From Rhizophagus irregularis (lineage: Eukaryota; Glomeromycota; Glomeromycetes; Glomerales; Glomeraceae), in the NCBI RefSeq assembly GCF_026210795.1, contig NC_089455.1, positions 2,852,001-2,916,000 of the forward strand: a DNA stretch of 64,000 bases, in the 5' to 3' direction. Below the pieces are notes generated by a model. It saw nothing but the letters and a program-made list of their open reading frames with translations. It was not told the DNA's origin and did no database searches. Positions 11,101 to 22,027 of the stretch are shown here, piece by piece; the stretch's first letter is position 1, and every line of letters starts with the position of its first letter. The translations under genes and the position numbers were made by a program.

Positions 11101-13900
11101 TCATCTAGGTGAAAAATATGAACAAGAGTTTATACAAAGCTTTGCATATATTGTTTTAGGAATGCCTTTGCTATTAATACCTTCATTGTGAGAATTATGT
11201 TATATAAAATTTATAAATATAGTGACTTTGATCTATCAGTTGCATTATTTAAGAATTCAGCATTTAATTATATATTTTACCAATTTATCCAAGAGTAAAA
11301 ACTTTTAAACTAGCTTTTCAAACTATTTGAATTTGTAAAAAATAGAATTTGGCATATTGTTGTTTACTAATAATAATAAGTAGAAGATCTCTTTAATAAA
11401 TGGAATCTTAAAACTTATTTAAATATGACAAGTAACCTACTATAGCAATTAAAATTAAAATTATCAAGTATGACACTTACTAAAATTGGTTGTAATTTTT
11501 CAAATTTGATAAAGCTTAATTGCCGATCCACGAATGAATCGGACCTAGTGATCGGCAAAATCAAATCTCCACTTCCAAAAAAAGTAAAGTCGGTCAATTT
11601 TTAGCCAAACCAATTAAATTTTTTTTTAAAAAAAACTTAGAGATTAAATCTATTTTGTAAAAATATAAATTTAAGTATTTCAAAACTCAAAATTTTGCGA
11701 ATTGCTTTTAAATATCATCAATTAGCGAAATTTTAGTAAAAATTATTTATCATTTTTTTTTCTAATAAAAGTACTAGCAAGAAGTCTCAAAATTCACACA
11801 TATATACTTTGGACATATATTAATAGAATATTTAAAAAAAAATGATATAATAAATGTAAAAATATTTCCTACTTTAAGGTTAACTAACAATAATCCATTT
11901 TCCCATTTTTAATGCTTATATGAAACTTTTATAAATCAATCTTTAGGAATTTAAAAATGGTAATTTTATCTTAAAATATAAGTTCTGAACATATTTAAAG
12001 TATTTATTTTCAAATTATTAAGTGAAAAAATTTTTCGGTTTTGTGTCGATGGTTACGCAAATTACGAATTGAAGAAATTTAAAGTTTATTGGTGAAAGTT
12101 TGACTTTTTTAAGAGCTATTTTTGATACTTTAATAAAATAAAGCAAATGTCAAAGTTTTTTCATTAAAAATTTCAATCTATTCGATTAAAAATTGGTGGA
12201 TATTCCTATATTGGAAATGCAGATTTAAGGGGTGGTCCGATTGGTACATGGATTACTAATTAAAGCCAAAAAATGTTAAAAACAAATAAATTTTGAAAGT
12301 TTAATTTAGAAAAATCTTGAAGATAATAATTATGAAAAAAAGCAAATATATTATTTGATAATTTATTTGGTTAAAAATAATTTAATTTTATATATGCTGT
12401 CCAAATTATTTTTGGATACCATAATTTATTCAGTTTATATATAATTTACTATATAAAGTACCAAAATAATAAAATAATGAAATAAGAAATAGTGGATATA
12501 TAAGAAATAGAAAGAATGAGCTAAAATTTGAAATTATAGAAAATAAGAAAAAAAAGATTTGGTACAAATCTTTATTTTTATTTTTTATTTATTAATTATT
12601 ATTATGAATGGTTTGTTAACTATTCTTTCTTTTTTTTTATAAGTTCAGGTGGACTTTATGATACAAAATTAAATATTTTTATTAATTAGTATTATATATA
12701 TAATAATTAAAGAGATGTTTAAAGTTAGGTTCAATCATATAACTTTTAAAAATTTATTTTTATAAATAAAATTTTTTGCCAATATATAAATTTTTAAATT
12801 ACCATATTTTACTATAAACATCCAAAAATAAGTATCTTTAACCAGAATTATAGTTATTTTAGCCAAAATCATAAGAATCTTAACTAGTATTAAATGCAAA
12901 AAAAAGTGTTTATATACTGCAAAATACAATATATATAATAATATATGTATTTTAGCTATTTTTAACTTATTCGACTTTTTTCATTTTTGTTATTCATTTT
13001 TAAATATGATCAAAAAAGATTATTTATTCATATGTAAAATCAAAAACAGTATTTAAAAATCAACTTTTTTCACTAAATAAAACTTGTAGAACAAATCAAA
13101 ATACATTTATTTTATGATTTTTATATTTACATTAATCTTAATAGTTTATAAAAGATTCTCTGAAGTGAAAAGTAAAACTTCTTATAAAACTAATATTAGC
13201 TAATATATATCATTACCTTATTATTAATAGTTTATATAACTTATAAGTTGGTCTTCCATTTATTTATTTAATCCTATAAAGTTTTAAATTATATAATTAT
13301 CAAATATAAATTTCTTGAATTTATGACATGCTGCAGAAACTATATCCATTTACTTCTAACAAAAGGTTCTTCACAAATATGGAAAATATAGTTGCAGTAT
13401 AGTAGGTCCCATAATCACCCTTGCATTGACTACAGGGCCCTTGGCTAAGAAAACATATTTTCATATTTTACATATGTTTACCTGTAAAGCATAATAGATC
13501 ATTCAACAGTGCACGCGTGAGGTATTTTAATAATATGATGAGCAGTTTATAAATTAATAATATTAGTTTAATTAAGTAGTTTAGTAATTTTATTATGTAT
13601 TACTTTAATTATTTTAATAAATTTAATAATGTGCCGCGATTAAAAAAAATATATATATATATAAATTTCTGTATATTGCAAATTTCAATTTTAATAACAA
13701 ATGTAAAAAAAATATAAAACTGTATATTAGTAAAATATTTTCACTTGTATTACACAAAATTAGCAATTAATTTTACAAATAATAAAAATCTCTCATTTTT
13801 CCAAAATGCCAATCATTAATAAGCAAAATCTTTGTAACCCAGATGATTTTGAATAAACTTTTATTTCTATGTAATACAAGTGAGAATACTTTTACTATTA
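8183..13900. other. Gene-poor AT-rich region with relics
   Basis: No convincing gene. A short frame at 8657 (MPKISKRKIQSYKAN) and a fragment near 8790-8890 (DINDDKVETNNKKVATN, KLTKIIKDLSDD) look like decayed coding sequence, possibly of a DNA transposon. A 39-bp hairpin TTGCCGATC...GATCGGCAA lies at 11521-11559 and resembles the motif in the ends of the Mutator-like elements at 5.7-6.9 kb. The rest is homopolymer-rich and AT-biased. Confidence 0.4.
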
Positions 13901-14130
13901 TGCAATTTATATGCTAATATTATATATTTTATATATTATTGGACAGTTATTTAAGATTATTTTTAAGATTTTATTATTTAAATTATTTATTAAAATTTTT
14001 TTATTATGCAAAAAAAATCATTTTACATCTTTTTTACTAATGCAAGATGCCGATCACTTGTTAACGGATGAACTGATCTGTGATATATACATATAAAAAA
14101 AAAACTTCAAATTTACAATCATTTGAAAAA

Positions 14131-14868
14131 ATGCCAAAGTGGTCATTAAATTCTGACTTTTCTCTTATACATAATCCTTCTTCAGTATGGTCTTACGGCT
14201 CAAAGCCCGCCGGCTATCACGTAACCGGTATGTTCAGTTTATTTACACACTTAGATCCGGAACCAAAATGCTGTAGTGAAATTGTCGCCTGGTTTGGGAG
14301 TGATAACGTATGGTATACTCACGGGCTGGGTGTTTATTATAACACAAAGCCAACGAATATTCTCATGGGCTCCGTAATGTTTCCTGCTAACGGTATAGCC
14401 ACGCATCCAAGCGACGATGGTAGATTCTCTGTCATAAGATTCACTGCACCGAAGGCTGGAAATTATGTCATAGACGCAACGTTTACACATATTGATACAA
14501 GTGCATCACATACAGGAGTTTACATAATATATAATAACCTAATAACGCTTTGGGAAACAGGCCTAGCCGGTCCAGAAGATTCAAAATCGTTCAAAACAAC
14601 CGATAAAGGGATTTCTGTAAAAGCAGATGAGCCTATCGACTTCATTGTAGGCGTTGGTCTAGATAATGTCTACTATTTTGATATGACTTTTACTCGTGTG
14701 GATATTCATTTATTGGATTTATTGGAAAATCAACCAGGATTTCCCATAATTACTGGATCAATTGGATTTGTACTGGGTATTATTATTAGCGCTATTCTGT
14801 TTCATATTTATTACCGATATCGTGAGAATAGACGAAATGCTAATGTCGGTTATCAAGTTATAAACTAA
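14131..14868 (+). CDS. Single-pass membrane protein with a beta-rich ectodomain, 245 aa
   Basis: An intact one-exon gene. An upstream in-frame ATG at 14080 would add 17 Lys-rich residues, but the ATG at 14131 starts directly with the ordered domain (MPKWSLNSDFSLIHNPSSVW). The motif WSLNSDFSL...NPSSVWSYG, followed by aromatic and Gly-rich strands (FSVIRFTAPKAGNYVIDATF), is typical of beta-sandwich extracellular domains seen in bacterial and fungal surface proteins. Near the C-terminus PIITGSIGFVLGIIISAILF (about residues 213-232 of 245) is a clear membrane helix, followed by a basic tail (YRYRENRRN). I infer a type I-like surface or endomembrane protein. There is no cleavable signal peptide at the predicted start, so a first exon could be missing. 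Confidence 0.65.
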   Translation: MPKWSLNSDFSLIHNPSSVWSYGSKPAGYHVTGMFSLFTHLDPEPKCCSEIVAWFGSDNVWYTHGLGVYYNTKPTNILMGSVMFPANGIATHPSDDGRFSVIRFTAPKAGNYVIDATFTHIDTSASHTGVYIIYNNLITLWETGLAGPEDSKSFKTTDKGISVKADEPIDFIVGVGLDNVYYFDMTFTRVDIHLLDLLENQPGFPIITGSIGFVLGIIISAILFHIYYRYRENRRNANVGYQVIN

Positions 14869-16866
14869 GTGCGAATTGTGAATTTAAGATGATTTCTTTT
14901 CATTTATTTATTTTTAAAAAATTATGAAAATCGAGTCAAAATTATACACATATTTTATTGAAATTGTTTAATAGTATAATGTAAATTTCCAAATGTATGC
15001 ATACGATTAAAAAATAAAGTATTTATTATAAATATATTATAAAAATAAACTATTTAATACAATAATAAAGAAACTATATACCACAATAATCTCTAGTTTG
15101 GTACATCTTAACTAAAGTTATCTCTTGAAGAAATGTTAATTGACCCCATCATCAAATATTTGAATATTCCTGATTGCTTTTTCCAATTGTACCATACATC
15201 CCTGTCTCTAAATTATCATTAATATCGCTAATCTTTTAGTTGATCAGGTTGGATTTTAATTGTGGATATGTAATCATTTTCTGCTAATACCAGACGAATC
15301 GTATTATCTTTGCAACAAACCTATTATTAGAAACCAATCAGTCTCAGAATGTGACCACATGTTATATATTTGACTACATCATTGAATTTTTCTAAAATCC
15401 TGTCCTATTAATAATTGCCGAAGCAAAATTAAAATTATTGAAGTACGAGAAATGATCCTGCAGAAACTTAAAAAGCATAGGAACACCCATAAAGCTAAAT
15501 CATCTCTTCGAGAGGCGCATCTTACTTAGAAATATTACCTAGGTGAGAGGAATAATCCCAACTTAACTATCAGTTTGAGAAGGAGAATACGGAAAATACC
15601 ATCGATTCCTCTACATTACCACATACCAGATAATGAAATAGGAACTTTAACATCTACTTGTCGATCATTATGCACACTATATGTTTCACGTGAAAAGTTA
15701 CCCGATAATATTTTGTCGCACAAACAGTAATAGATTTACGGTTTATTATTTATTACATCATACATACTTTAAGAGAATCGGACATGCATTATAAGATACA
15801 TGAATACGTAACATACTATGGGAGTCTCTCGGATAGTACTATTAAGATAATCAGGATTCTGTACCCATTTTGTCATATCAACCCATCCTGAAGGATTTTT
15901 AAGTCTATAACCTTAAATGTTACATTAAACAACCACAATGATAACTGACTATTCTTCTTTTCTGCCAAATCGTGAAATCGATCAGCCACATTATTAAAAT
16001 TCTATTATTTTTCCATTAATGAAATAATAACCTTTATGAATAGCCTTCTTCTCGCTAGGGGTACCATAATGATTAGACCTCTTCTTGCAATTTTTCCAAG
16101 CGCTGTTGCATAGAAATTTTTAAACCGATCTTGATAGTATCTCATTAGTGGTAAAAGTACCTTTGATCGAAACATTATATTTAATGAAGAGTTGCCTTCG
16201 ATAACTCTTCTTCCTTTTTCGTATTCTTTTATTAATGCATTTCTTCAGGTGATCAATTGCCACATTCCTCAGTATATCACTGATAAATATTAAGGAGTCG
16301 CATACAGTGCAATAAATATTAAATTCCCCATCTTTATATACAATCTTTTAGATATGTGAATACCCGCATAAGAATAAGAAAAAGTCTAAAAAACCGAGTT
16401 CCCGATAACAGAGTTTGGAAAGTCAACTGTTGAAGACCACAATAACTGAACTTATAGGTATAGGCTCAACGGTTTTGAAACAAAACCTCTTCACGGAATA
16501 TACATATTCAGAGCTCTTTTAACGCACAAGAACATCCCGTTCCTAAATTCATTCTTGAAAAAGTACACATTCATCTGCGGATTATAAGTCAAGAAAATAC
16601 GTTACTTTTTGATGCATATACTGTATATCGGATTTAAACCAGATTCTGCTGATTGGATTTTCATCGCGCAAAAAAAAAACCAATAAGATCGAACAGATAG
16701 TAGTTATAGATAATTTTATTTAATAAAAGTCTTTGGCAATGTTCCATTAATATATTAAAATGGATTTATTTAATAAATATATATATAATAAATACAAATA
16801 AATTGTTATAAATAGTAAAGTCATAAAGCATTGCTTTAGGAGGAAAATTTTGTTCCGTCATAAGTT
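14869..16866. other. Intergenic region with decayed coding-like segments
   Basis: From about 15150 to 16650 the composition is less AT-rich than the flanks. Minus-strand pieces look protein-like (for example LKNPSGWVDMTKWVQNPDYL near 15870-15920), but no frame stays open. I take this as one or more degenerate genes of unknown family. 14870-15100 and 16690-16860 look like plain AT-rich spacer. Confidence 0.35.
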
Positions 16867-18615
16867 CTATGTCCAATTGTTAATTTTATCTCTCAATTTC
16901 TGACCGCCTATTTCCATTACCACCAATAAAATAGTAATGACGCCAATACTACCAACACAAATCCATCCAAGAGTTTCACCAAACACCGAATAAACAGTTT
17001 TAACTCTATACTTTAACATCGAAATAGGAACCTGAAATGAAGTTTTAGGTGTATTTACAGGAGCATAAGTAACGGTTGTCCGAATTGATTCCATACTCCT
17101 GAAATTCCGTACGAACAACAACGAAATGTTGCAAATCCATTTTCTATTATGTTTATACGTGCTTTTGGTACTGCAACTATGCCTATATACCAAAAAGGAG
17201 AATTTAAATTAGGAGATTTCAATTTGATTTAACAAATTTCAAGATTGAATTGAGACTACTTACCCCAAGTATTACCAGAATCCAACATTAAATTAACATT
17301 TTTTGAAGAAGCTTGACCGATTAATATAGGAAAATTAAAATCATAACAAATAGCAGCACCAATATTTCCAAATACTTCACTCTGAAAAGTTTGTAATTTA
17401 TTGTCACCTTTAACAAAATCATTTTCCAAGACTGGGACTAGATGAGTTTTATTATAATTTACAACCATAGCTCCTTTGTTATCAAACACTACTTGTTTAT
17501 TATATGAATTTTGAGTGGTGTAATCAATGTAAGTAAATCCAATAATTGCACCATAGCTTGTCAAGATATTTTGAATCGAATTATATAATAAGGTGAGATT
17601 TTCTGCAGAACTAATATCGGATAACCCTTCTGACCAAAGAATAATTTTATTTCCTGCTGAAGCTGCTAATTCTCGCGTTAATTCGACATAGTAATTGACT
17701 TCAAGTATGTTTTCTTGTCTTAAAACACAACCGACATTTATTAATTCTTGGGGAAAGTACTTCAATTTTTTGCTGATAAAATGGTACATAATTAGTACTT
17801 AATCTAATACTACCATAACTGAGCACTAAAAATAGAACAAACAAATAAATGCTAAATGAATTAACAAATGTTGGTAGGGTTGAGAGCTTTCTTGTAGGGT
17901 GAGTAGGTGGCATTTTTAATATGATATCTGAGTTATTATCTTCAGTTGACGATCGATTGTCAATAGTGCTTGATTTAATATCGCATCGAAATTCAAAACC
18001 ACATCCTACCGTACCCCACCATGCCAACATAAAATTTATTCCTCCTAATCCTGCAAATGATGTAAATTGCATAATCTCATCGTAATTTAAGAAAGTGAAC
18101 CTACAAATACCAAGACGTAAAATTAATTTAATTAAAGACAGTAAATATTAATTTTTGTATTAAAATCATTACCATTATATTACTTACGCGTAATCTACAA
18201 TATCTCCCAATGGATTTGCAAATAACAAAATTGTCGACATTCCGGTCCAAATACAAGGAAATACCATAACTCTAGCCCATCCATCACTTGAAAGTCTATA
18301 TTGAGCAATTCTATCAAAAATATACGGTATAAGCAATGCAAAACCTATCAGTAATCCCATACCATAAATTACCCCTGCATAAACTTTTGCCATTTTAGCT
18401 CCCAAATTAAATGATTCCAAATACGCCAACAAAAAGCCTATACTATTCATCATATAAAATAAAAATATCCACCACCATCGTTTACAATTTCTTACATAAT
18501 ATACGGAAAGAGGATAATAAAGAATAGCAAAGACGGTAATTGTTTGATAACCTGCTCCGAATGCTGATAAAACTATAAATAGTTGAAGCAGTGCGTGTAT
18601 AAATAGTGGTGATGA
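16867..18615 (-). pseudogene. Carbon-nitrogen hydrolase / apolipoprotein N-acyltransferase-like gene, frameshifted
   Basis: The first exon (about 18188-18600) is a chain of hydrophobic helices (LLQLFIVLSAFGAGYQTITV ... MMNSIGFLLAYLESF ... MVFPCIWTGMSTILLF). An 87-bp GT-AG intron (18101-18187) leads to FTFLNYDEIMQFTSFAGLGG, and the CN-hydrolase domain follows. All three residues expected for the nitrilase fold are visible: Glu in IILWSEG, Lys in VNYNKTHLVP and Cys in GAAICYDFNFP. A second intron (17183-17263) precedes the exon with ENGFATFRCSYGISG and a last membrane helix (WICVGSIGVITILLVVMEIG). This arrangement matches Lnt-type acyltransferases. Frame changes near 17775, near 17090 and probably near 18615 are not explained by introns, so the copy is broken or misassembled. 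Confidence 0.65.
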
Positions 18616-19960
18616 TGGATGATAACTTCATTGTTGATCGGTCAGTTAAAAAAAAAGATTGATTTTGATCTCAAAGAATAATAATAATGATGATTTTTGA
18701 TGATGCTTTTTGATCCCAAGGAAACGATCCTTTTAAATAAAAAATCAAATAATTAATTAAGTTACAAACTACTAACTATTGTCAAAATGATTAAAATTGT
18801 CAAATGATTATCAAAATGATTGTCAAAATGAAAGTTGTCGCAAAATTCCTTTTTTGATTTAGTCAATGATTGGCCGCGCTGCATTATGTATTATGTACAC
18901 TTATTTGGAAAATTTGAATTGATCTGTTTTAGTGTCTTGGTAGTCAAGGGTGGGGTGCTAAGAAAAATTTCTAGAATTCTAGAAACGATACTGTCATATT
19001 CGGTTAATTGAAACGATAAAAGTTTATTTTTTAAAAAAAAATTTACTATTACAGTATTAGCTGTATGTGGGGCATTGATCCAGCAAAGTTTCATTTTTAA
19101 TATAGCTTATTTAATTTATAGTTTATTTTTATTATTAGTTTATTATTAGCTTATTTTAGTTTATTTTTAGTTTATTTTTATATCTGAATATTAAATTATA
19201 TCTTATAGATGAAATTGAAAACCCATATAACCTGTAATGAATGTTATAATTCGGAACTTAGAGAAAAATTTTACGACATTTCCATATAAATCGTATCGGA
19301 TTATTGATACGCACTTTAGGACAGCAGAAAACTTTTTAGTATATTATGTCAGCCTTGATATTTCAAAAATGTACAAAAAAAAATATATATATATACAGTA
19401 TATTTTTTTATTTTTATTTCTATTATGCGATTCATATTGTAAAGAAAGTAAATTTACAATACTGGCTGTAGGTACGATTAACGGATACTAACCTATCTAA
19501 GCATGGCCTAAGTTTGAAAGGATGCCTAAAAACCTCTCGGTAAAAAAAAGGACAAGCCTTTTTACGATAAAGAAGTCCTTAAAAGGACTCTAAGAACGAA
19601 AAATATTATCATAGTTAACCAAAATCCAGTAAAACCCAACAGCACAGCGGTCAGATGACTGTACCTTTTAGCGCTGAGCCTCCCTGAAAATGTGGCGTAG
19701 TAATTACATTTGTTCCAAAATATCAGTATATTCGATCTAATTCTAAAAATAAAATTTCTATTATTAATTTTCCTATAAGGATTTGTTTGGTGTTTTTTTA
19801 ATAAATTTTTAATATTTTTTATTCTCGCGAAAAAAAACGGGGATACAAAAGAAGTTGATTATCAGTAAAAAAAGTGATACATGATCAAAAAAGGAAAGAG
19901 CAGAGGTAATTAGTGAGGAAATTCCACGGGTTACCACAAATCCTTGCACCTTTAACTAGG
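18616..19960. other. Intergenic region and possible 3' region of a LINE-like fragment
   Basis: 18700-18850 has several copies of TGTCAAAATGA-like words. 19500-19720 is less AT-rich and contains AGTCCTTTTAAGGACT (a palindrome) and an island around GCGCTGAGCCTCCCTG. It lies just downstream (in minus-strand terms) of the LINE-like ORF fragment and may be its untranslated tail. No ORF or structured RNA gene could be assigned. Confidence 0.35.
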
Positions 19961-20705
19961 TTAATAAACGTAAACTGAATATAATAAATCCCATACGTCC
20001 ATTTCATATTCTGGTTGATTATTTAAAAATAATTTAAATAATTTAATCTTATTACAAGTCCATAGATGATCGAACGTTTCATCATCCTGTTCACATAAAG
20101 GACATTTTCATGTTCTATAAATTTCAAAAAAATTATATTTGCGTTTTTCGACCGTAGAAATTTCTTCAATTAATAAACGAAGGTATCGAACGGTTATAAT
20201 TTCCTGTAATTATATTTTGTGAATTAGTAAAAAACTGCGAATAATTCTTCCTTTGTATCGAACATTGTTCCAGAATGTTAAAATGATCAATAACTATATT
20301 ATTACATTCGTCAATTATTCCTTCTCACTGATTAAACATTCCTATTTCTATTCGATCTTCTTTTTTATTCCAGCAACTCATATTTAACTTAATTTGTGAT
20401 ATTCTATCTACAAGTGCCTCCCGTTATAACGACACTCTTCAGGACATTAGTAAATTTTTTCTAATTGTCTTCATAATGAAATTAATTATATTTATATAAC
20501 GACATCAAAGGATTCTAAAAAATGGTATGTTGGGAAGCACTTGTATATTATTTCCTTTCATATGAGAATCATCTTTTTCCCCAAATTCCTGTTTTATATT
20601 AATACAATCTTCAGTAATAATATTTTTCAATTCATCGTACCATGGTTGAGTACTATATAATTTATCTTTAACAAAGTTTTCCTAATGACTGTTGACCATA
20701 TAAAG
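19961..20705 (-). mobile_element. LINE-like C-terminal ORF fragment
   Basis: Minus-strand translation gives LYSTQPWYDELKNIITEDCI near 20630, then (after the inserted MITE) ISQIKLNMSCWNKKEDRIEI, RYLRLLIEEISTVEKRKYNF and CPLCEQDDETFDHLWTCN near 20070-20110, ending in a TAA at 19961. The Cys-rich CPxC...DETxxHLWTC signature close to the C-terminus is typical of the tail of non-LTR element proteins and related endonuclease-like ORFs in Glomeromycotina. No reverse transcriptase core is present, so the fragment is 5'-truncated. A TGA before KCPLC and another after MFNQ sit where Trp is expected. Confidence 0.55.
20411..20543. mobile_element. 133-bp MITE inserted in the LINE-like fragment (pogo-like)
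   Basis: Ends CAAGTGCCTCCC and GGGAAGCACTTG are inverted copies with one mismatch, and the target TA is present on both sides (20409-20410 and 20544-20545). The left part contains CGTTATAACG, as in pogo/Tigger-type ends. Removing the element and one TA rejoins the minus-strand reading HMKGNNI with VDRISQIKL, confirming a discrete insertion. Confidence 0.75.
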
Positions 20706-21643
20706 TTTTTGCTAAAATATACAAAAAATTTTTTATAAAACTGTCATTTCCTATAATATTTCGAATCGATACATAGTATTATTAATTTTATATAAATATT
20801 TACTAATAACTTATTATTTAATGCAGTTACTATGTATATTTTACAACAAAATGATTATGTTATTATATACATAATAACATATCTTCAAATTTTTTTTTTT
20901 ATTACCGCAATCACATACAAGACATCTTTTTTTTATTAACTTTCATTTTGTTTTTTTTAATAAAATGTTACTGAATAAATAAACGCGACGGACTTTAACA
21001 AGTAGTTTATCGAATTTAAAGCTTAATTTCTCTAAAACAGAAGTTCTTTCTAAAAGTTTGTAATTACCTGATTACAGTTTTAGATGATAAATTTATGGAA
21101 TTAAATGCGCCAATGAATTTTAAATAATAAATTTCACCGTAAACATAAATTTGATTGGTTAAAACAATTTTACATGTAAAACGTGTCAAAGGGAAATTTT
21201 GCTGCAGTCTGTTAATCGAATTTACAGTAAGCTAGTTAAAAAAATAACCAATTCACGTAAAATATATTTTTGACAAACCCTCATTATCACTGTAATTTTA
21301 ATTGTAAGTGTAAATATTCATTTTAAAGAGATTCAAAATTACGCGTTTTTTTGGTAATAAAATGATGTAATTTGTTTTGAAATTAAGGGGAACGTATATT
21401 AAATAAATTTATCATCTTGAAATAAAAAATATTTTATTAAACTAGGACATAGATGATAGCAATATTAAGGTTTACATAATAAATAACATAATAACTAAAT
21501 ATCTTCCTAATAAAGTTTAAATCATTAAAATATATTTAATACAAATAAATAAATAAATAAAAAATGAAATGTAGACTTGGGATCAGTTAAATTCTATATA
21601 TTTTATATTGTAAAATTCTATATATTGTTATAATTTTTTGGAT
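20706..21643. other. AT-rich intergenic region
   Basis: I see no gene or repeat structure here beyond AT-rich runs. Confidence 0.45.
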
Positions 21644-22027
21644 TTAATTGCAAAAACTATTAGGGAGGGCCAGTGCACAAACTATTAGGGTTGGCAAATC
21701 TACAGCCAAAAATGACAAAGAGCTAAGATGACAAAAGGGCTCGTCAGCGAAAACCATATAACGATGACCTATAAGATCGCAGTCAAGTTCACTACCATAG
21801 GAGATACGTACAGTATCAAAACCTGTAGCATCACAGCCTCCGATGTTTGTTGCATTACAATCACAACCATTTCGTGATATGCACCTACTAACAGCAGAGC
21901 TACCGGAGATGAGAAAAACCAAGAGACTCAAAAAACAAAAAATAAGGTCTTCTTTATTTTTTGTTATAATTATTTTTCTTGAGAAAATAATGTCTGTAAT
22001 TAAATATTTATCGTGAATATTCATCAT
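21644..22027 (-). CDS. Small Cys-rich hydrophobic ORF, possible secreted protein
   Basis: A 127-residue frame. Residues about 30-46 (CFLSLLVFLISGSSA) look like a signal-peptide core with a small-residue cleavage site. After it comes a Cys-rich stretch (SRCISRNGCDCNATNIGGCD) and then two more Cys. The Lys-rich leader ahead of the hydrophobic core is long for a signal peptide, so the true first exon or start may differ. The nucleotide 3' end holds a short direct repeat (CACAAACTATTAGGG-like, twice). No family recognised; candidate secreted peptide by composition only. Confidence 0.35.
   Translation of the reverse strand: MMNIHDKYLITDIIFSRKIIITKNKEDLIFCFLSLLVFLISGSSAVSRCISRNGCDCNATNIGGCDATGFDTVRISYGSELDCDLIGHRYMVFADEPFCHLSSLSFLAVDLPTLIVCALALPNSFCN

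Noticed and set aside
11521-11559. Possible Mutator-like element remnant (TTGCCGATC/GATCGGCAA)
   Set aside because: Only a 9-bp stem is shared with the ends at 5.7-6.9 kb; no CAGGGCGG ends or 9-bp flanking repeat.
19500-19720. SINE or structured RNA gene
   Set aside because: Less AT-rich with a short palindrome, but no internal promoter boxes or foldable tRNA-like core could be identified.
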